NCBI RefSeq assembly: GCF_000196435.1
Contig: NC_010161.1
Coordinates: forward strand, 558,001-622,000
Direction: 5' to 3'
DNA length: 64,000 nt
Origin: Bartonella tribocorum CIP 105476
GTDB taxonomy: Bacteria; Pseudomonadota; Alphaproteobacteria; Rhizobiales; Rhizobiaceae
The notes beneath the pieces are model-generated. The model was not told where the DNA came from. It was given only the letters and a program-made list of their open reading frames with translations, and made no database searches. Positions 62,394 to 64,000 of this stretch are shown here, one piece after another. How positions within the stretch are numbered: position 1 is the stretch's first letter; each line of letters starts with the position of its first letter. The translations under genes and the position numbers were made by a program.

Positions 62394-63724
62394 TGAAGCA
62401 ATTGCTCTCTCTTGGCATGCCATTGGCTGTTGGGTTTATCTCGCAGATGATGATTTCCTTCACAGATGCAGCGCTTGTGGCGCATTTAGGTGTTCAAGCC
62501 TTAAGTGGTACAATGTTAGCTCTGAGTCTGTTTAGTTTTGTGATGTTGTTGGGGCTAGGGATTATTACTGCGGTTGCACCAAAACTTGCGGAAAGTTTTC
62601 GCAGACAAGATAGATATGCATTGAAGGCGTGGTTTGATCAAGGAATATGGCTTTCCCTTTTGATTGGAATGATGAGTGCAATCATTTTACTCAATACGAG
62701 GAATATTTTGTGTCTTCTCGAACAAGATGAGACAATTGCTAAGATAGCGCAGGAATATAATAGCGGTGCTGCTATAGGGGTGGTGTTTTTTTATCTTTAT
62801 GTAAATAGCCGTGGATTACTTTCAGCAATTGGTCATCCCAAGCCCTTAACTTTTGTTATGCTTGCAGCTATCCCTATGAATTTTCTTATTTCTTGGCTGC
62901 TTATTTTTGGTATAGGTCCTGCAAGCGGATTAGGTGTCTTTGGTGCTGGAATTGCGAGTAGTTTGATCCGTATTTTGATTGTTATGGCAGTGGCAATCAT
63001 TCTGTCCCACAATTCTGCTTTTCATTCCTTTCACTTTCATTATTTGCGACCAAAGTTTGAGATTTCACGAATCATAAAATTGCTGCTCGTAGGATTTCCC
63101 ATTGGTATCCGTATTCTTATTTCGGAAGGTTTTCCTTCTGTCATTGCATTCATGATTACGCCTTCAGGGGTCCAAGCTTTATCAGCCCATACGATTGGAA
63201 TGCGTCTTGATATGCTTATTTCTGTGGTGGCTTTGGGTATTTCTAGCGCAGCCGCGACAATAGCAGCGTGGTATAGGGCAGATGGGAATCATATGGCTTT
63301 AAAACAGTTGCGAATGAGTGTCACAGTTTTCGATGTAGTTTATGTCTTGTTTTTATCAGGAGTTGTTTATCTCTCTTATGAATTTATCCTTACAACCATC
63401 TTTGATATTGCTGATGTCCGCGTTGTTGTTTTCTCTTGGGAGTTGTTACCATTCATCTTATTGTCTTTTGCTTTTGGCACTTTAGGAGCTATGCTCAATG
63501 GCATACTTGTGGGCTTGCTTGATACGTTTTGGCCAACAATTGTTGTCACAATAAGCTATTGGGGGGTAGGCTTATTTGGGGGAGCGCTCATGGCGTATGT
63601 TTTTGAATATGGTTTTATTGGCTACTGGCTTGGCATGGTTGGTGCCAGTTTAATCGTTTCTCTCTTTAATTATATGCGCGTGGGGTATTTAATAAAACGC
63701 AATCCTATGTTTGGGGCGGGATGA
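62393..63724 (+). CDS. MATE-family multidrug exporter
   Basis: From ATG 62393 the protein has 443 residues and twelve membrane segments of the MATE (NorM-like) family: LLSLGMPLAVGFISQMMISFTDAALVAHLGVQALSGTMLALSL (N-terminal lobe) and, in the second half, LLLVGFPIGIRILISEGFPSVIAFMI followed by LSAHTIGMRLDMLISVVALGISSAAATIAAWYRADGN. MATE proteins export cationic compounds using proton or sodium gradients. The start overlaps the preceding small frame (TGATG). A start at 62381 is possible; the longer frame from 62294 is not supported. The gene is intact. Confidence 0.88.
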   Translation: MKQLLSLGMPLAVGFISQMMISFTDAALVAHLGVQALSGTMLALSLFSFVMLLGLGIITAVAPKLAESFRRQDRYALKAWFDQGIWLSLLIGMMSAIILLNTRNILCLLEQDETIAKIAQEYNSGAAIGVVFFYLYVNSRGLLSAIGHPKPLTFVMLAAIPMNFLISWLLIFGIGPASGLGVFGAGIASSLIRILIVMAVAIILSHNSAFHSFHFHYLRPKFEISRIIKLLLVGFPIGIRILISEGFPSVIAFMITPSGVQALSAHTIGMRLDMLISVVALGISSAAATIAAWYRADGNHMALKQLRMSVTVFDVVYVLFLSGVVYLSYEFILTTIFDIADVRVVVFSWELLPFILLSFAFGTLGAMLNGILVGLLDTFWPTIVVTISYWGVGLFGGALMAYVFEYGFIGYWLGMVGASLIVSLFNYMRVGYLIKRNPMFGAG

Positions 63725-63898
63725 GATTGAGGCGGGAATGAGTTGTTGGTGGCTATGAATGCAGGATTTTTGGCTTGTGCTGGGAGTGTTTTTGCGTGCA
63801 TAGACACATTTTGCGGAAAGTGCTGCGATTCAACATTTTAGAAGCGTTGGTCAGTATACACTGCGCTTAAGACAGCTTTATTCAAGCTTATTACGAGT

Positions 63899-64000
63899 TT
63901 AGTCATCACTTTTTTTACGCTTAGGTTTTTCCAGGGCTTTAATTTCTTTATCAAAATCAGATTCAAATAACTTATCCTGAACGATGCGGTATTTTTCGCT
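63899..64000 (-). CDS. RhuM-like protein, C-terminal end (continues beyond the window)
   Basis: The minus strand from the window edge reads SEKYRIVQDKLFESDFDKEI, then KALEKPKRKKSDD and TAA at 63899-63901. The pattern Y/F-R..QD.L.ESDFD is the C-terminal signature of RhuM-family virulence-associated proteins, often found in genomic islands. Only 33 residues are visible, so the assignment is tentative. It converges with the MATE gene across 174 bp. Confidence 0.5.
   Translation of the reverse strand, partial: SEKYRIVQDKLFESDFDKEIKALEKPKRKKSDD

Overview
The window looks like Bartonella or a close Rhizobiales relative. The sequence is AT-rich throughout. The housekeeping genes are alphaproteobacterial (serC, purA, rpoH with rluD, a soluble FtsK, mscL, a membrane-type pyrD), and tRNA-His lacks the encoded G-1 and has A73, which is characteristic of an alphaproteobacterial clade. 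The genus call is inference from gene content; no search was run.

From 1 to about 12.5 kb lies a P4-like integrated element: hicAB, a tyrosine integrase with an AlpA-type regulator, a phage primase broken into two remnants around an intact RelB/RelE-type pair, and a 1666-residue single-chain type ISP restriction-modification enzyme. The enzyme is flanked by inverted copies of a roughly 75-bp intergenic repeat, and its nuclease motif has lost the usual lysine. From about 13 to 28.9 kb lies a lambdoid early region without structural genes. Leftward it encodes Cro, a coiled-coil protein, a RuvC-like resolvase, a replication protein with an in-frame amber codon, an Xre regulator and SSB. Rightward it encodes a CI-like repressor with an altered active site, an HSDR_N-type nuclease, Rha, an AntA/KilAC antirepressor, ERF annealase, YqaJ exonuclease and AlpA, ending 100 bp from tRNA-Phe. 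Seven paralogues of a six-residue-repeat (left-handed beta-helix-like) protein sit in two clusters, behind a leader that resembles the P1/P7 C4-icd region.

From 29 to 46.8 kb is core chromosome: serC, purA, a membrane protein, rpoH, rluD, an aldehyde dehydrogenase, ftsK, a PAS histidine kinase, mscL, pyrD and tRNA-His. Long decayed intergenic stretches separate some of them, one with an integrase relic.

From 47 to 63.7 kb is an accessory region rich in candidate peptide and exporter units. A glycine-rich peptide gene precedes five related polytopic membrane proteins, one of which keeps YhfC/PrsW-like protease motifs and two of which come from a 1013-bp tandem duplication. Further right, on the minus strand, a seven-codon ORF (MFRENLW) with a consensus Shine-Dalgarno is followed by a hairpin, a HemN-like radical SAM gene (frameshifted twice here) and an MFS exporter. 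This layout parallels the microcin C operon but has a radical SAM enzyme where MccB would be. Next comes a 40-residue peptide gene with a strong ribosome-binding site, an attenuator-like hairpin and another MFS exporter, then a small ORF translationally coupled to a MATE exporter. Frameshifts in short repeats (poly-A, AAGC) recur in these accessory genes, consistent with decay or with phase switching. The heptapeptide/radical SAM/MFS unit and the peptide/membrane-protease array are the best candidates for undescribed systems.
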